Source of the DNA: Mariniflexile litorale
GTDB lineage: Bacteria; Bacteroidota; Bacteroidia; Flavobacteriales; Flavobacteriaceae
DNA: 64,000 bases
Direction: 5' to 3'
Assembly: GCF_031128465.2 (NCBI RefSeq)
Contig: NZ_CP155618.1
Span: 257,501 to 321,500, forward strand
This document shows positions 25,668 through 32,637 of the stretch, in pieces. The position numbers and the translations under genes are program-made. How positions within the stretch are numbered: position 1 is the stretch's first letter; each line of letters begins with the position of its first letter. Under the pieces are notes generated by a model. It was not told the origin of the DNA. It worked only from the letters and a program-made list of their open reading frames with translations, and made no database searches.

Positions 25668-26180
25668 CTCCAACACTAATTCTTCTACTATATCACTTTC
25701 TACTTTGTTATTGGTTGTTATTGTTACATTTGCCAAACTATAAAATTGAGAACGTTCAAAAAGATGTTTTCCTATAAACTCTGTTAACAAATCGTCTGTT
25801 TCAATATGTGCAATTAATGGCCGTTTGCTTTTTTCATTTTTCAATCTAGCAATTAAAGTAGGTATAGATGCTTTTAAATAAATACTTTTTGCATTCTTCG
25901 CATTTAAAATGGTATTCATATTATTACTATAACACGGTGTACCACCTCCTAAAGACAGCACCAAATTATTTTTAGAATCCAGTAATTCTTTTAAATAATG
26001 CGTTTCTAACTTTCTAAAATGAATTTCTCCTTTTGATTTAAAAATATCTTTTATTGCCGAATTTTCCTTTTTTTCAATAAAATCATCCAAATCTAAAAAC
26101 TCATAATTTAATTTTTTTGCCAAAATCCTACCTAAAGTCGACTTTCCAGAAGCCATATATCCAATTAAAATCACAATCAT
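25659..26180 (-). CDS. aroK: Shikimate kinase
   Basis: The 173-residue kinase converts shikimate to shikimate 3-phosphate in aromatic amino acid synthesis. It has Walker A GYMASGKSTLGR at residues 7-18, the shikimate-binding region FLDLDDFIE with Asp and FRKLETHYL, and the GGGTPCY loop near 80, followed by the lid region RLKNEKSKRPLIA. Length is typical. It overlaps the phosphoribosyltransferase gene tail-to-tail by 9 bp and reads away from tRNA-Lys. Confidence 0.94.
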   Translation of the reverse strand: MIVILIGYMASGKSTLGRILAKKLNYEFLDLDDFIEKKENSAIKDIFKSKGEIHFRKLETHYLKELLDSKNNLVLSLGGGTPCYSNNMNTILNAKNAKSIYLKASIPTLIARLKNEKSKRPLIAHIETDDLLTEFIGKHLFERSQFYSLANVTITTNNKVESDIVEELVLELF

Positions 26181-26256
26181 TTTTACGCTATAAATTGATT
26201 ATTAAAAACATACGTTTTACTACTGCAAAAAAACGAAAAATTCTTTTAAAAAAGTC

Positions 26257-26286
26257 TTGTTTTATTGAAAATAGATTTTATATTTG
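26257..26286 (+). promoter_or_regulatory. tRNA-Lys promoter
   Basis: TTG at 26257-26259, a 19-bp spacer and TATATTTG at 26279-26286 followed by CACCC, 29 bp before the tRNA. The TTTGCACC form matches promoter P1 at the left edge, which supports a stable-RNA assignment there. Confidence 0.75.
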
Positions 26287-26315
26287 CACCCTCGTTACAG
26301 AGAAACAAAATACAA

Positions 26316-26388
26316 GACTTGGTAGCTCAGCTGGTAGAGCATTTCACTTTTAATGAAAGGGTCCTGGGTTCGAATCCCAGCCAGGTCA
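26316..26388 (+). tRNA. tRNA-Lys (anticodon TTT)
   Basis: The cloverleaf is complete. The acceptor GACTTGG pairs with CCAGGTC (one G-T pair). The D arm is in TAGCTCAGCTGGTAGAGCA, the anticodon loop CTTTTAA sits between TTTCA and TGAAA, and the T arm CTGGG-TTCGAAT-CCCAG is perfect. CCA is not encoded. It has its own promoter and terminator. Confidence 0.98.
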
Positions 26389-26411
26389 CTAGAACACTTC
26401 TGAAATTATTT

Positions 26412-26452
26412 AAAAAGCCTGAAAACTCACTATTTTCAGGCTTTTTAATTTT
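26412..26452 (+). terminator. Terminator of tRNA-Lys
   Basis: A 14-bp stem, AAAAAGCCTGAAAA with TTTTCAGGCTTTTT (26412-26425, 26433-26446), 7-base loop, then T-rich sequence. Confidence 0.88.
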
Positions 26453-26606
26453 TACTCCCTTCAATTGGTCTCAAATAATAAGGGAATTAAAAAACAAATC
26501 AATAAATTTGACATTAAACCAGAAGATCTCGATTTTTTAACATCCTGATTTTCAAAAACTAAATTTGACGTTAGTCGAAATATAAAATACCGTAGAGTAA
26601 CAACTA

Positions 26607-26689
26607 ATGTACGATAAGCTAATTGATCATATCCGACAAAATGTACCAGGCACCAGCATTGAGAAGCAACTTATAGGAGAATATTTTAC
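26607..26689 (+). pseudogene. 5' fragment of an interrupted Crp/Fnr-type regulator gene
   Basis: The ATG at 26607 begins MYDKLIDHIRQNVPGTSIEK and runs in frame through LIGEYFT, up to the TATTTTAC target site at 26682-26689, where the insertion element begins. Joined to the fragment starting at 28950 it gives an uninterrupted 190-residue protein, the usual size of flavobacterial cyclic-nucleotide-fold (Crp/Fnr) regulators. In its present state the reading frame enters the element and stops shortly after, so no functional product is expected. Confidence 0.82.
26682..26689. repeat. Left copy of 8-bp target-site duplication
   Basis: TATTTTAC directly abuts the left end of the element and is repeated exactly at 28950-28957. 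Eight-base duplications are typical of ISL3-family transposition. Confidence 0.88.
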
Positions 26690-26738
26690 GGATCAAGCTC
26701 ATTTTTTGGGGACTAAGTTATTTATGCGTATAATTTAG

Positions 26739-27179
26739 TTAGGTTACATGGAAACGATCCGTGACCTGTATGGCTTTAGGAAAACATTTCTTTGCAATGA
26801 TTTTCATGGAATGTGCCATATCCAAAGTAATCTCTTTTACTTTATCCCTAAGAGACTTGGGGATTTTAAGGAGCTGCTTGATAATTGGTTCCACCTTAGT
26901 ACCTGCTAGTATGGCAACAATAGCCCCTTTCTTTCCTTTAGCACTTTTGTTAGTAATGATGGTGTAGAGCTCTCCTTTAGAAAGCGCTGTTTCATCAATC
27001 GATAAACACCTGCCTATATTCTCAGGAAAAATTAACCACTCTTTAGCATGAGGCTTATCTTTCCAGTCTTTAAACTCACTTAGATAATCTCGGTACTGTC
27101 TTTGTAGTTTTTTACCATTAACACCATAGAAACCACCAATAGTATGACAGTCGTTAGCCTTGGTAGTTATTAAGTAGTT
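26739..27179 (-). pseudogene. Truncated second transposase orfB (ISL3-like)
   Basis: Reading the minus strand from about 27179 gives an open frame with no usable start: KANDCHTIGGFYGVNG, then CLSIDETALSKGELYTII, EITLDMAHSMKIIAKKCFPKA and VTDRFHV, after which it hits a stop at 26739-26741. These parts align with residues 8-110 or so of the intact transposase at 27547-28557, with many substitutions. Everything after the RFHV motif, including the catalytic Glu region, is missing. The frame is +1 relative to its orfA, as in the complete copy. Confidence 0.75.
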
Positions 27180-27513
27180 TTAAAAAAGCAGCGAACTCTA
27201 CGGTCATACGAGTTCCCTGTGCTACTAAATCCCAATCTCTTTGAACAATTTCTTTGGTCTTCTTGTCTAACCAACGACGGCGTTTAATATGAAGGTAAAC
27301 TGTTTTGCCTCTTAAAGGAAAATCCTGAATAGTGATCGCTTTATGAAAGCCATGAGCTATTAAAACTCGATGTTTTTCTTCTTTAGGAGTAGCTATCTTC
27401 TCTTCAAAATAAAGATGGACGACTCCATCTTTTATTTCATGTTTAGCAATATCAAAATGGTTGACTAATAATTCTGGTAATATTAACTTTAGTAAATCTA
27501 AGTAGGGATCCAA
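27154..27513 (-). CDS. Second transposase orfA (N-terminal helix-turn-helix part)
   Basis: This 119-residue product is the N-terminal DNA-binding part of an ISL3-like transposase. It shares with the other copy (28538-28933) the core DFPLRGKTVYLHIKRRRW, QRDWDLVAQGTRMTVEFAAFLK. The start is uncertain: the longest frame begins with TTG. It ends with the same TTT TTA AAA stretch followed by a stop in orfA frame some codons later. It belongs to the truncated, probably dead half of the composite element. Confidence 0.65.
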   Translation of the reverse strand: MDPYLDLLKLILPELLVNHFDIAKHEIKDGVVHLYFEEKIATPKEEKHRVLIAHGFHKAITIQDFPLRGKTVYLHIKRRRWLDKKTKEIVQRDWDLVAQGTRMTVEFAAFLKLLNNYQG

Positions 27514-27546
27514 GGTTCTTTTTTATGCAAAAATATCATTCTACTT

Positions 27547-28557
27547 TCAATTCACACACAACTTTTGCGCATGATCCTTAGTTAGTCTGAACAGGAAAAA
27601 TTTCACATCTCTTACGCCTCTGAATTGCGATCTAAACTCTTTTATTTTGGCGTTGAATGATTCCGCCGAAGCATTAGTGCTTCTATTATTAAAATAGTTC
27701 AAGATAGAATTATGGTGTATTTGTAATGATTTAGATATTGTATTAAATGATTTAAATCCAGATTTCTGAACATTTTCATACCAATGTGCCAGTTTTAATC
27801 TTGCAACATCTTTATTGGTATTGGTTTGGTAAATGTTGCTAAGTTGTTGTGCTAAGTTATAGCATTTTTCTATTGATGGATACCGTTTGAATAATAGTTC
27901 AGCCCTTGTAATTTGTGATGGAGTCCATTTGGTTTTGTGTTTAAACAATAAATATCTACTCCTAGCCAAAAGCTGTCTTTTGGTATCCCCATTGCTAAGT
28001 ATTTCTGGCGAGTAAACCATGTCTTTCTTTTTTGACTTCCCGATAAGCCTGTTTTCTTGTTCAAGAACCTCCCAACGCAATCGAATACGTTCTTCTTGAA
28101 CAGCTTCCGTGGCTAACTTTTGCACATGGAACCTATCGGTTACAATTTCTGCTTTAGGGAAACACTTTTTGATGATTAAGTTCATGTTTGCAGCCATGTC
28201 CACTGTAACCTCTTTAACCATATTACGTCTTGAGCCGTCTATCATTTTGATTACTTTTATCACATCTTCTGCCTTGGTTCCTTTAACTAAGGCTACAATA
28301 GCTCCTTTTTTACCATGAGCATCTTTATTGGTTAAGATGGTATAGAGTTCTCCGTTTGAAAGAGAGGTTTCATCTAAACTTAAATATTTGCCTAAGTTTT
28401 TTCCAAAAAACAACCATTCGCTTGCATGGGTTTTCTGTTTCCACTCATTAAAATCGCTAAGATGGTTTTTGTAAATAAACTGAAGACGCTTACCATTGGT
28501 TTTGTAATACTCCCCAAATCTACTGGCACTTACCGCGTTAGTATCTAGAGATATCTT
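27547..28557 (-). CDS. ISL3-like DDE transposase, catalytic part (orfB)
   Basis: The frame is open from 28557 and has no ATG for a long way; the first TTG, at 28413, would lose about 48 conserved residues (SASRFGEYYKTNGKRLQFIYK and KQKTHASEWLFFGK). It is +1 relative to orfA and is probably read by frameshifting. Catalytic candidates are Asp in SLDETSLSNGELYTI, Asp in VTVDMAANMN or VTDRFHVQKL, and Glu in TNASAESFNAKIKEFR. The C-terminus FFLFRLTKDHAQKLCVN looks complete. It is the only full transposase here and may still be active. Confidence 0.8.
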   Translation of the reverse strand, partial: KISLDTNAVSASRFGEYYKTNGKRLQFIYKNHLSDFNEWKQKTHASEWLFFGKNLGKYLSLDETSLSNGELYTILTNKDAHGKKGAIVALVKGTKAEDVIKVIKMIDGSRRNMVKEVTVDMAANMNLIIKKCFPKAEIVTDRFHVQKLATEAVQEERIRLRWEVLEQENRLIGKSKKKDMVYSPEILSNGDTKRQLLARSRYLLFKHKTKWTPSQITRAELLFKRYPSIEKCYNLAQQLSNIYQTNTNKDVARLKLAHWYENVQKSGFKSFNTISKSLQIHHNSILNYFNNRSTNASAESFNAKIKEFRSQFRGVRDVKFFLFRLTKDHAQKLCVN

Positions 28558-28933
28558 TTAAAAAAGCAGCAAACTCTGAGGTCATTCGAGTTCCCTGCGC
28601 TACTAAATTCCAATCCCTTTTTATGATCTGATGACTCTCTAAAAGTGTCCAACGACGCCGTTTGATATGAAGTAAAACCGTTTTCCCTCGCAAAGGGAAA
28701 TCTTCTACAGTAATTTCAGGTATGAATCCCTTAGATTTAGCAGGGAGCTGTTCGTATTCGACAGGTAGGATATTTTTTTCTTCTAAGTAAAAGTGAATTT
28801 TATCAGATTCAGATTTACTGGAAACTACATCAAAATATTCTAAGATTCCTTCGGGTAGTAAATATTGGGCTAAATTTAAATGCAAAAGCTCTTTTGATTG
28901 TAAATTTAAAAAAATATATATAATTGTCCCCAA
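28538..28933 (-). CDS. ISL3-like transposase N-terminal part (orfA)
   Basis: This 131-residue product begins at a TTG inside the terminal repeat in the longest frame; the true start is unclear. It carries DFPLRGKTVLLHIKRRRW and IKRDWNLVAQGTRMTSEFAAFLKD, the N-terminal region of the ISL3-like group found in Bacteroidota. It ends DISRY and overlaps the open orfB frame by about 20 bases. The sequence TTT TTA AAA G lies 20 bases before its stop, exactly where the orfB frame opens. Confidence 0.75.
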   Translation of the reverse strand: MGTIIYIFLNLQSKELLHLNLAQYLLPEGILEYFDVVSSKSESDKIHFYLEEKNILPVEYEQLPAKSKGFIPEITVEDFPLRGKTVLLHIKRRRWTLLESHQIIKRDWNLVAQGTRMTSEFAAFLKDISRY

Positions 28934-28949
28934 GTTTTATTCTTGAGCC

Positions 28950-28957
28950 TATTTTAC
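28950..28957. repeat. Right copy of 8-bp target-site duplication
   Basis: TATTTTAC, identical to 26682-26689, immediately follows the right inverted end. Confidence 0.88.
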
Positions 28958-29447
28958 ACCAAAGCTTTTTGAGAAAAAAGAACATTTCTTAAAGCAAGGA
29001 TACATTTGTAAACTTGCTGGTTTTGTCATTGAAGGTTGCTCTAGAAATTACATGCTTTCTACCGAAGGAAAAGAAGTGAATACCGGGTTTAATTTTGAAA
29101 ATTGGTGGATCGGTGATGTCTGTAGTTTTGTAAACCAAACGCCTTCGCTCATTAATACACAATTTCTAGAAAACACTACGCTACTAACAATTACAGCGAA
29201 GAACCATTTAGATTTATTAAACAAATCTCAATGCTTTAGAGAATATACGTATAAATTACGTTCAAAAGCTACGATGGCTTCAGTGTTAAAACTTTCCGAA
29301 TTATCTGAATCTGCCCGAACCCGCTATAAAGTATTGCTTGAAAAATATCCAAAAATCCAACAAAGGGTTTCACAAAAACAAATTGCTTCATTTCTCCAAA
29401 TCACCCCAGAAGCACTCAGCCGTTTAAGAAAGTCCGAAACTTTATAA
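28950..29447 (+). pseudogene. 3' fragment of the interrupted Crp/Fnr-type regulator gene
   Basis: The frame continues from the duplicated site: YFTPKLFEKKEHFLKQGYI, then KLAGFVIEGCSRNYML, STEGKEVNTGFNFENWWIGD, SLINTQFLENTTLLTITAKNH, a long dimerisation helix, and a C-terminal helix-turn-helix RVSQKQIASFLQITPEALSRLRK. This is the cNMP-binding fold plus short HTH of flavobacterial Crp/Fnr regulators. An internal ATG at 29052 leaves 131 residues that keep the HTH, so a partial product cannot be ruled out. The O-methyltransferase gene starts 73 bp downstream and was probably its target or partner. Confidence 0.85.
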
Positions 29448-29520
29448 AAATCTTGATGTAGGTCAATGATTTTATGTTTTAAATGAAGGTTCTTTGATAT
29501 TCATTTAAAACAATACGATC

Positions 29521-30558
29521 ATGGAAACAATAACAAAAGTACAAGTAAACCCTTCCAAAATAATGCAAATTGGCATGGGGTTTTTCGCATCTAAAACAAT
29601 GCTGACGGCAGTAAACATGGGGTTGTTTACACATCTGGCAAAAGCAGATTTAACAGGGCAATCTATTAAAGAAAAATTAGGACTACACAACCGCGGTCTT
29701 TATGATTTTTTAGATACCTTGGTCGCTTTAGGCTTTTTGAAAAGAACGGGGATAAAAGAAACCGCTGTTTATAGTAATGCCGAGGATGCAAATCTATTTC
29801 TCGACAAGAACAAACCAAGCTACATTGGAGGAATGCTTGAAATGGCAAATAATCGTTTATATCCTTTTTGGAATAACCTAGAAGAATGTTTAAAAACAGG
29901 AAAAACTCAAAATGAAACCAAGATGGGAGACGCTTCCATTTTTGAAGCGATATATGCGGATCCGTTAAGATTAAAAGAATTTTTAACTGCCATGGGCGGT
30001 ATCCAAATGGGCAATTTCATGATGTTTTCCAAAGTGTTTGACTTTACCAATTACCATACACTTTGTGATGCAGGCGGTGCAGGCGGACATCTTGCCGCAC
30101 AAGTAGCCATAAATAATCAACACATGCGCTGTATTACATTTGACCTACCACCAGTGGAATCTATTGTCAGAGAAAATATTAATATGATGGGGTTAAGTGA
30201 TCGGGTATTTGCCCAATCAGGTGATTTTTTAACCGAAGACCTTCCTAAAGCTGATGTTATTACCATGGGAAATGTGCTACATGATTGGGGAACAAAAGAA
30301 AAGAAAATCCTCATCAAAAAAGCATATGATGCCTTACCCCAAGGTGGAGCATTGGTTGTTATTGAAAATATTATTGATGATAATAGAAATGAAAATGCTT
30401 TCGGTCTCATGATGTCATTAAATATGAATATAGAAACCCCTGAAGGGTTCGACTTTTCAGCTGCAGACTTTAATGGTTGGGCAAAGGAATGTGGTTTTAC
30501 ACAAACATCTGTAATGCCACTGACTGGACCATCAAGTGCCGTAATAGCTATAAAATAA
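29521..30558 (+). CDS. SAM-dependent O-methyltransferase (hydroxyindole OMT-like)
   Basis: The 345-residue protein has an N-terminal winged-helix dimerisation domain (about 15-100: FFASKTMLTAVNMGLFTHLA, HNRGLYDFLDTLVALGFLKR). The C-terminal class I methyltransferase domain has SAM motif CDAGGAGGHLAAQVA near 185, TFDLPPV, SGDFLTEDLPKADVITMGNVLHDWG and LVVIENIIDD. This is the acetylserotonin/plant-OMT type domain order, also found in bacterial pigment and antibiotic enzymes. The substrate cannot be told. The GNVLHDWG region keeps the His-Asp usually involved in catalysis. It follows the disrupted Crp/Fnr gene and stands otherwise alone. Confidence 0.88.
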   Translation: METITKVQVNPSKIMQIGMGFFASKTMLTAVNMGLFTHLAKADLTGQSIKEKLGLHNRGLYDFLDTLVALGFLKRTGIKETAVYSNAEDANLFLDKNKPSYIGGMLEMANNRLYPFWNNLEECLKTGKTQNETKMGDASIFEAIYADPLRLKEFLTAMGGIQMGNFMMFSKVFDFTNYHTLCDAGGAGGHLAAQVAINNQHMRCITFDLPPVESIVRENINMMGLSDRVFAQSGDFLTEDLPKADVITMGNVLHDWGTKEKKILIKKAYDALPQGGALVVIENIIDDNRNENAFGLMMSLNMNIETPEGFDFSAADFNGWAKECGFTQTSVMPLTGPSSAVIAIK

Positions 30559-30722
30559 AACGCATACATAATGTATACACAATTATCTATATTCAGTTGT
30601 TGGCAACCTTTATGACAAACATACGCATACTAATGTCGTAGTAATGTTTCAAAAAGTCAAGGGAATGTCATAGAGCCACGTATTGATTTTTCATATTTTT
30701 ACACTGTATATAATTAAAAATT

Positions 30723-31280
30723 ATGAAATTAACCGGAAAGATGGTTTATGAGGTTCGTAAGCAAAAAGGTATTTCCCAAGAGGAATTGGCGATATTGGCC
30801 AAAGTCAATTTAAGAACGATACAAAGACTTGAAAACGAAATAAATGAACCAAGAGATACTACTATAAATTTAATTTGTGAAGCTTTACAAATAGATCAAA
30901 ATGACTTAAAATCAGAAGTAGAAGAAGATGATTCTGGTAACCTAATTCAAAAATTGATAAATGTTATATTTTTAATTTTTTTAAATGTAACAATAGCATC
31001 TTTTATCATATACTTGACAGTCTATAACAATGCAAATACTTATAGTAGAATAGGTGCTTTTTTTCTGTGCATTTTACTCCCATATTTTATTGTATCATTA
31101 ACACGTAATTCTACAAGCCTTATGAGGCTTATTAAATTTGGAACAGGTTTTATTCTTCTAATCGTTTTTTTGCTTTTCCAAGTAAAGATAGCGACAGGGA
31201 TATTTAGTGGAGCCATTCCATTCTCACTAATAGGTCTCTCCATTCTTTTCTATGGCGATTCTATACCTTTCAAAAAATAA
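30723..31280 (+). CDS. XRE-family regulator with membrane-anchor helices
   Basis: The 185-residue protein begins with a Cro/C1-type helix-turn-helix (MKLTGKMVYEVRKQKGISQ, ELAILAKVNLRTIQRLENE, residues 1-60). About four hydrophobic segments follow from residue 78 to the end (NVIFLIFLNVTIASFIIYL, IGAFFLCILLPYFIVSL, GFILLIVFLLFQ, FSLIGLSILFYG). Membrane-tethered XRE proteins of this build are frequent in Flavobacteria, but their targets are unknown. It is followed 61 bp later by an orphan lipoprotein gene and may be cotranscribed with it. Confidence 0.8.
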   Translation: MKLTGKMVYEVRKQKGISQEELAILAKVNLRTIQRLENEINEPRDTTINLICEALQIDQNDLKSEVEEDDSGNLIQKLINVIFLIFLNVTIASFIIYLTVYNNANTYSRIGAFFLCILLPYFIVSLTRNSTSLMRLIKFGTGFILLIVFLLFQVKIATGIFSGAIPFSLIGLSILFYGDSIPFKK

Positions 31281-31341
31281 AAATTTAGAGTCCTTTAACT
31301 AAAAAATTTCTATTATGCTCGCTTATTAATTATTTCTCATT

Positions 31342-32481
31342 ATGACAAAATTCATCCTATCAAATTTCTTTCAATTAAAAAAAATCTCTTTTGAAAGCAT
31401 TTCAATATTGTTGTTTTTTACCCTAGGCTGTGATCAACAAACTACAAAGACATCTTTTAAGAAAGAATTGAATACAAAGAAGACTACCATTAAAGATAGG
31501 GTTCATAATTGGCCTACAGACACCGTATACTTTGCTACCTTCACATTCCATTCTCCATATTCTACTGTAGAAGGTTTTCAAATACTAACACCGGATAAGA
31601 ACTTTGAATTAAATAAAGAAAACGTTGATAAACCCTTCGTTCTTTTTCTAACACCAGAACGAAAGTTTCTTGATTTAAGAAAAGATGTATTATTTGAAAA
31701 CTTAACTGATAAGTACTTCAGGGGCTATTGTCAAAGATTCTATGATTACCCCATAACTACATACCTAATAGAACCAGGAACGGAAACAGAAGTTGAATTG
31801 ACTAAAACGACACGCTATGGCAAAACACTTGTTAAATTCTTAAATCCGAATAAATATAACTCAGAATATTATCAAACTACATTTGAATTAGATAATGGAT
31901 TTGATGAAGTATTAGACCCTAGATTTGATGCAACATTAAAGGATATAAAAAACATAGATAATGCAATTAGAAATTTAAATAATAAATTGAATGAATTATT
32001 AACCAAATTAGATAAAGAGCAGCAATATATAAGCCCCTTTTTGTATAACTATACAAAATCAGAAATCGAATTTGGAGGTAAAAAGGAATTTCTTAGATAT
32101 TTACTATTAGACCATAAAGAGGAAACTTCTAAAATATTTAGAAATAAAATCCCTGAAAAAATAAATAATGTTATTGAATTTAAAAAAGAAAACATTGATT
32201 ATGCTACTCTTATAAGTCAAGAATATAACGAGTATCTTGAATTATACTTAAATTTTAAGCTTAGTAAACTAAAGAACAAATTGATTACTTATAAAGAGTT
32301 TGATAAAGAAAAATTTGACTTTGCTTTAAAAGAACTTCCACAAACATCAAAATATTATTATTTAGCAAATAATCTTTTGCATTTAAACTACAATGAACAA
32401 ACAAAGGAGCTTGTAACTACACTTATTGATTTATATCCCGACGGAAAATTGAACGATAAATTATTAAAAAAATACAATTAA
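31342..32481 (+). CDS. Lipoprotein of unknown function
   Basis: The 379-residue protein has a long signal peptide with lipobox FTLGC (Cys30). The next part (TVYFATFTFHSPYSTVEGFQILTPDKNF, KPFVLFLTPERKFLDL, IEPGTETEVELTKT) resembles the DUF4369-like N-terminal domain that often precedes a thioredoxin domain in Bacteroidota. The rest is a helical region rich in Lys, Asn and Glu with no CxxC motif. It could be a TlpA-related protein that lost its thioredoxin part, or an unrelated family. The neighbours (an XRE membrane regulator and a WG-repeat protein) give no clue to its role. Confidence 0.55.
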   Translation: MTKFILSNFFQLKKISFESISILLFFTLGCDQQTTKTSFKKELNTKKTTIKDRVHNWPTDTVYFATFTFHSPYSTVEGFQILTPDKNFELNKENVDKPFVLFLTPERKFLDLRKDVLFENLTDKYFRGYCQRFYDYPITTYLIEPGTETEVELTKTTRYGKTLVKFLNPNKYNSEYYQTTFELDNGFDEVLDPRFDATLKDIKNIDNAIRNLNNKLNELLTKLDKEQQYISPFLYNYTKSEIEFGGKKEFLRYLLLDHKEETSKIFRNKIPEKINNVIEFKKENIDYATLISQEYNEYLELYLNFKLSKLKNKLITYKEFDKEKFDFALKELPQTSKYYYLANNLLHLNYNEQTKELVTTLIDLYPDGKLNDKLLKKYN

Positions 32482-32499
32482 AAACGGTTATAAATACCA

Positions 32500-32637
32500 T
32501 GCCTTAAAATTAATTACTTGCTTTTATCCTATTTAAAAAAGTCCTAGCGGACTATTCAGTTTTTAATTGCTAACTTTCGTGCTTAACCTCGCAACGAATC
32601 ATACACAACCACATTAGCAGACATAGTAAAAATTCTC
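32500..32637. repeat. Candidate dispersed Flavobacterial repeat with hairpin
   Basis: The spacer before the WG-repeat gene has a compact hairpin AGTCC-TAGC-GGACT (32540-32553) and bases such as GCTAACTTTCGTGCTTAACC with higher GC content than the surroundings. The sequence looks to me like a repeat family that recurs between genes in Flavobacteriaceae, but only one copy is in this window, so this is recalled rather than shown. Confidence 0.35.

Larger units (their letters stand above)
26690..28949 (-). mobile_element. Composite ISL3-like insertion element
   Basis: The 2260-bp element is bounded by imperfect 24-bp inverted ends that agree at 16 positions: both start GG, share TCAAG at positions 4-8 and end TTGGGGAC. 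An exact 8-bp duplication flanks it. All transposase frames run on the minus strand. From the right end there is a complete orfA, a complete orfB, then a second, diverged orfA and only the first part of a second orfB before the left end. The two transposases differ clearly, so this is two related elements fused with loss of internal ends, not a simple duplication. NCBI labels similar proteins ISAon1 family, as I recall. Confidence 0.85.

Noticed and set aside
26690-28949. CRISPR array or integron in the repetitive accessory region
   Set aside because: No regularly spaced identical repeats are present; the repeated content is explained by two related transposase copies.
30564-30576. Palindrome ATACAT-A-ATGTAT after the methyltransferase gene as a regulator site
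   Set aside because: It lies downstream of the gene, occurs once, and such AT palindromes are expected by chance in AT-rich DNA.
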